A stretch of 18,172 bases of DNA, taken from Ghiorsea sp. Its GTDB lineage: Bacteria; Pseudomonadota; Zetaproteobacteria; Mariprofundales; Mariprofundaceae. Within the stretch, counting starts at the first letter, position 1. Every line of letters begins with the position of its first letter. The stretch is taken from NCBI GenBank assembly GCA_021772875.1, contig JAJFLD010000075.1:1-18172 (forward strand), in the 5' to 3' direction. The notes below the pieces were generated by a model that was not told the origin of the DNA, made no database searches, and saw only the letters and a list, made by a program, of their open reading frames with translations. The position numbers and the translations under genes were made by a program. Positions 15,881 through 18,172 of this stretch are shown one piece after another.

Positions 15881-16438
15881 TTACTTGTTTCCTTCAGGAA
15901 GCTTGAAATCATTATTAAGGCGCATGGCAACTTCACTAAACATATCTGCCAATGCTTTGCGATCTGTTTTGTCTGATTGCAATTTATCGGTATTTTTATT
16001 GAGCGAGTCAGTTAAGCCGTTGCGCACACTTTGGATTTCAGCAAGCAATGATTTGGATTGATCCAATAAGGCATCTCGCGTAGTGGCTTGATGTTGGGTG
16101 AGTTTATCTTGGATATGGCTCGATTTTTTATCTGCGGCAGTTGCATTTTTGCTAAGCTCATCAGTAAGGTGTCGTGTGTCTTCTTCACGTTCGCCGCGTT
16201 CAATAGAAAGCTGATCTATTAAGCTATCCACTTCTTGTTTGATGTATGATTCCAAAGCATCTAAACGATGGCTTGTTTCGCTGCGAAGTGAATTGGTTTC
16301 ATTGAGTACACGTTCTTCAAGGCGAACAAAACGTTGTTCGTAATCACGCATTTGTGATCCAAAAATAATGTCGCGAATTTGGTCGACATTGCCAGACTCG
16401 GCACTCTCAATTTTTGAATCTTCAATTTTTTTAGACAT
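15881..16438 (-). CDS. Coiled-coil protein of unknown function, first gene of the GTPase-cyclase array
   Basis: A 185-residue hydrophilic protein, rich in Glu, Lys, Asp and Ser, with no signal peptide or membrane segment and so cytoplasmic. Near the N-terminus is a distinct block, IRDIIFGSQMRDYEQRF (21-37), that looks conserved and may be a partner-binding helix; from there to about 175 heptad-like spacing of Leu, Ile and Val suggests long coiled coil. GGGGAG lies eight bases before ATG 16438; an in-frame upstream ATG at 16459 lacks such a site. The membrane-protein gene follows 36 bases later. I do not know its function. Position and shape suggest a scaffold for the GTPase system. Confidence 0.8.
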   Translation of the reverse strand: MSKKIEDSKIESAESGNVDQIRDIIFGSQMRDYEQRFVRLEERVLNETNSLRSETSHRLDALESYIKQEVDSLIDQLSIERGEREEDTRHLTDELSKNATAADKKSSHIQDKLTQHQATTRDALLDQSKSLLAEIQSVRNGLTDSLNKNTDKLQSDKTDRKALADMFSEVAMRLNNDFKLPEGNK

Positions 16439-16517
16439 GATTAATGCTCCCCATGACATTTAAGCTGTAAATATTGGTTCTATATGTGAGAAAGACGCAA
16501 TATAGCTGTAAAAAGAT

Positions 16518-16560
16518 AAAAAAACAAAAAAGCCACCTTTTAAAGTAAAAAGGTGGCTTT
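16518..16560 (-). terminator. Rho-independent terminator after dapD
   Basis: A 12-bp perfect stem, AAAGCCACCTTT (16529-16540) pairing with AAAGGTGGCTTT (16549-16560), has an 8-base loop. Read on the minus strand it is followed by a U-rich run (complement of AAAAAACAAAAA, 16518-16530). It lies 28 bases after the dapD stop and isolates dapD from the coiled-coil gene downstream. The remaining 79 bases up to the coiled-coil gene must hold that array's promoter, which I cannot place with confidence. Confidence 0.9.
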
Positions 16561-16588
16561 CCCGTTAGGCATATGAATCTTTTAAAGA

Positions 16589-17410
16589 TTAATCACGCAA
16601 GAGTTCAGTGATTGCTGTTTTAGCACGTGTTTTTGCATCAACTTGTTTAACAATCACCGCGCAATATAAATTAGGTCCACCCGAAGCGCCTGGCATGGAG
16701 CCTGAGACGACTACAGAATAAGGTGGTACCTCACCATACGTTACTTCGCCAGTTGCACGGTTTACAATGCGGGTGGATTTGCCGATATATACACCCATTG
16801 AAATAACAGAACCTTCACGAACAATTACACCTTCAACGATTTCTGAACGCGCGCCAATAAAACAATTGTCTTCAATGATGGTTGGTGTTGCTTGCAATGG
16901 CTCCAATACGCCGCCAATGCCCACACCACCTGATAAATGTACGTTTTTACCAATTTGGGCACATGAACCCACTGTTGACCATGTATCCACCATTGTGCCT
17001 TCGTCGACATAAGCGCCAATGTTTACATAAGATGGCATGAGCACCACTTTTGAAGCAATAAACGAACCTTTGCGTACTGTGGCATTGGGCACAACACGCA
17101 TGCCGCCTTTGCGAAACATATCTTCGCCCCAATCAGCAAACTTCTGTGGCACTTTATCGTAATATGTTGTGTCGCCACCATGAATTACTTTGTTATCATG
17201 CAATTTAAAATATAATAAAACAGCTTTTTTCATCCATTCATTGGTTATCCATTGGCCATTCTCATTGCGCTCTGCAACACGAATACCACCGGCATCTAAC
17301 AAATCAACACAGCGAATAACGGCTTCGCGAATTTCAGTTGCTGCGGTGTGCATGTCCCATGTATCACGGGTTTCCCATGCTTGGTCGATGACGTGTTGTA
17401 AGTGGTTCAT
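16589..17410 (-). CDS. dapD: Tetrahydrodipicolinate N-succinyltransferase
   Basis: Transfers succinyl from succinyl-CoA to tetrahydrodipicolinate in the lysine/diaminopimelate pathway. The length of 273 residues is normal for the family. The N-terminal helical part contains the CVDLLDAGGIRVAER segment. From about residue 105 come hexapeptide repeats of a left-handed beta-helix, with the family-typical MPSYVNIGAYVDEGTMVDTW (134-153), GVGIGGVLEP and the C-terminal SGSMPG loop. The ribosome site GAGGAG sits before ATG 17410, with a candidate promoter further up. It stands alone between a terminator and a divergent gene. Its pathway neighbour dapC is in the same window but separated by the signalling block. 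Confidence 0.97.
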   Translation of the reverse strand: MNHLQHVIDQAWETRDTWDMHTAATEIREAVIRCVDLLDAGGIRVAERNENGQWITNEWMKKAVLLYFKLHDNKVIHGGDTTYYDKVPQKFADWGEDMFRKGGMRVVPNATVRKGSFIASKVVLMPSYVNIGAYVDEGTMVDTWSTVGSCAQIGKNVHLSGGVGIGGVLEPLQATPTIIEDNCFIGARSEIVEGVIVREGSVISMGVYIGKSTRIVNRATGEVTYGEVPPYSVVVSGSMPGASGGPNLYCAVIVKQVDAKTRAKTAITELLRD

Positions 17411-17468
17411 TTAAATCTCCTCGGTTTGAGCTTTGCGCCCTATGTCTGCTTTATGTTGTATTTTGCCG

Positions 17469-17497
17469 AATATATGGTGATATACATTTTGAAGCAA
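17469..17497 (-). promoter_or_regulatory. Candidate sigma-70-type promoter of dapD
   Basis: On the minus strand TTGCTT (17492-17497) and TATATT (17469-17474) are separated by exactly 17 bases. The -10 box has five of six consensus bases; the -35 box keeps only TTG. It lies 58 bases before the dapD start. The surrounding 225-base gap with the divergent PepSY-like gene is AT-rich and otherwise shows nothing clear. Confidence 0.45.
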
Positions 17498-17635
17498 ATA
17501 TTAGCTGAGTATATTTGTGAGATATTTTGTTATTGAGTATGAGCAAGGATGCTTTACGGTTCGGTTAATCTTCATGCGCTATATTTTAAGAATCTGTTGT
17601 ATCAGTATGTTATGTGAAGATGAGGAAATATTAGA

Positions 17636-18172
17636 ATGCTTGATCGACAGTTTCTTGTGAAAACGCACCTTATTATGGCAGCTATTACATTACCGCTGAT
17701 TATGATGTTTTTAATAACAGGTGGGCTTTATACAGCTGAATACGAACCCGATTCATCTTCAGTTGAATATCGCGTTACGCTGAGCGAGCCTCTAGAGGAC
17801 AATTATGTAACACTGCATCGCGTGGCAAAAGAAGAGCTTAAAAACCTTGATGTTGATCAGCCTATGGGCAAAGCAAAGTTAAAGTTTGATCGAAAATGGA
17901 ATAGGTACACATTGGTCTGGCCAGGAAAGAATCATAGTGTGACGTTACGATCTTCAACGCGTGATTCTACTGTTGCAGTGTTCACAGTAAAAACACCCAG
18001 CTGGTATGCACGCCTTATGCGATTACATAAAGCAAAAGGTGGGGATATTTTTGATGTTTATGCTATTATAACAACTATACTGTTATGCCTTATTTTAGTA
18101 ACAGGCATTCTGATAGGTTTGAAAACAAAACTGTATCGAACCTTAACCATACGTGCTTTAAGCTTTGGGTCC
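17636..18172 (+). CDS. PepSY-like membrane protein, partial at right edge
   Basis: The frame is open for 179 codons from ATG 17636 to the end of the window without a stop. GAGGAA lies about nine bases before the ATG. One hydrophobic segment is near the N-terminus (about 12-32), then a soluble, probably periplasmic part (33-137) containing HRVAKEELKNL and short strands, then a second hydrophobic segment (about 142-162) preceded by RLMRLHKAKGGDIFD. The helix-soluble-LHK/G..FD-helix plan recalls PepSY-associated membrane proteins, often linked to iron or siderophore uptake and membrane reductases, but the match is by eye. It is divergent from dapD. How much is missing beyond the edge is not known. 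Confidence 0.65.
   Translation, partial: MLDRQFLVKTHLIMAAITLPLIMMFLITGGLYTAEYEPDSSSVEYRVTLSEPLEDNYVTLHRVAKEELKNLDVDQPMGKAKLKFDRKWNRYTLVWPGKNHSVTLRSSTRDSTVAVFTVKTPSWYARLMRLHKAKGGDIFDVYAIITTILLCLILVTGILIGLKTKLYRTLTIRALSFGS

Noticed and set aside
11444..16438. The signalling block as a mobile island
   Set aside because: No integrase, transposase, tRNA, direct repeats or obvious change in codon style marks its edges.

Overview
The window is ordinary-looking Gram-negative chromosomal DNA of moderate to low GC. It is densely coded, with no gap over about 230 bases, and shows no mobile elements, CRISPR arrays or RNA genes. An outer-membrane lipoprotein, a FadL porin, an LptM-like lipoprotein and the succinylase lysine branch point to a proteobacterium. 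The gene mix would suit a Gamma- or Zetaproteobacterium (Mariprofundus-like), but that placement is a guess from memory and not a measurement.

Layout: (1) 1-2610, minus strand: glmU then glmS (truncated by the left edge), linked by a TAATG overlap, making UDP-GlcNAc for the envelope. (2) 2693-3817, minus: a divergent HemF-type coproporphyrinogen III oxidase homologue. (3) 3859-7284, plus: a two-gene unit of a VolA-like surface lipase lipoprotein and a FadL-type porin, closed by a strong terminator. (4) 7446-10226, plus: bioB, argH and a small LptM-like lipoprotein. (5) 10292-11473, plus: a DapC-type aminotransferase; its pathway partner dapD lies at 16589-17410 on the minus strand. (6) 17636 to the right edge: a PepSY-like membrane protein, cut by the window.

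Between the two dap genes lies the most interesting part, a roughly 5 kb signalling block (11444-16438). On the minus strand four genes lie in a tight array: a coiled-coil protein; a membrane protein with a cytoplasmic Roadblock/longin-like region and two periplasmic repeats; a Rab/Ras-like small GTPase; and a class III nucleotide cyclase with a PAS-like N-terminus. The last three overlap by ATGA junctions. Converging on them is a CRP-like regulator that keeps the key cAMP-contact and DNA-reading residues. Divergent from that is a single-domain receiver that has lost its phosphoacceptor Asp. A near-perfect CRP box lies in the shared promoter region.

My reading, which is inference, is that a membrane-anchored MglB-like regulator controls a small GTPase, which tunes an adenylate cyclase, whose cAMP is read by the neighbouring CRP-like protein. 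The individual families are known. The combination looks like a compact GTPase-to-cAMP pathway that deserves testing.
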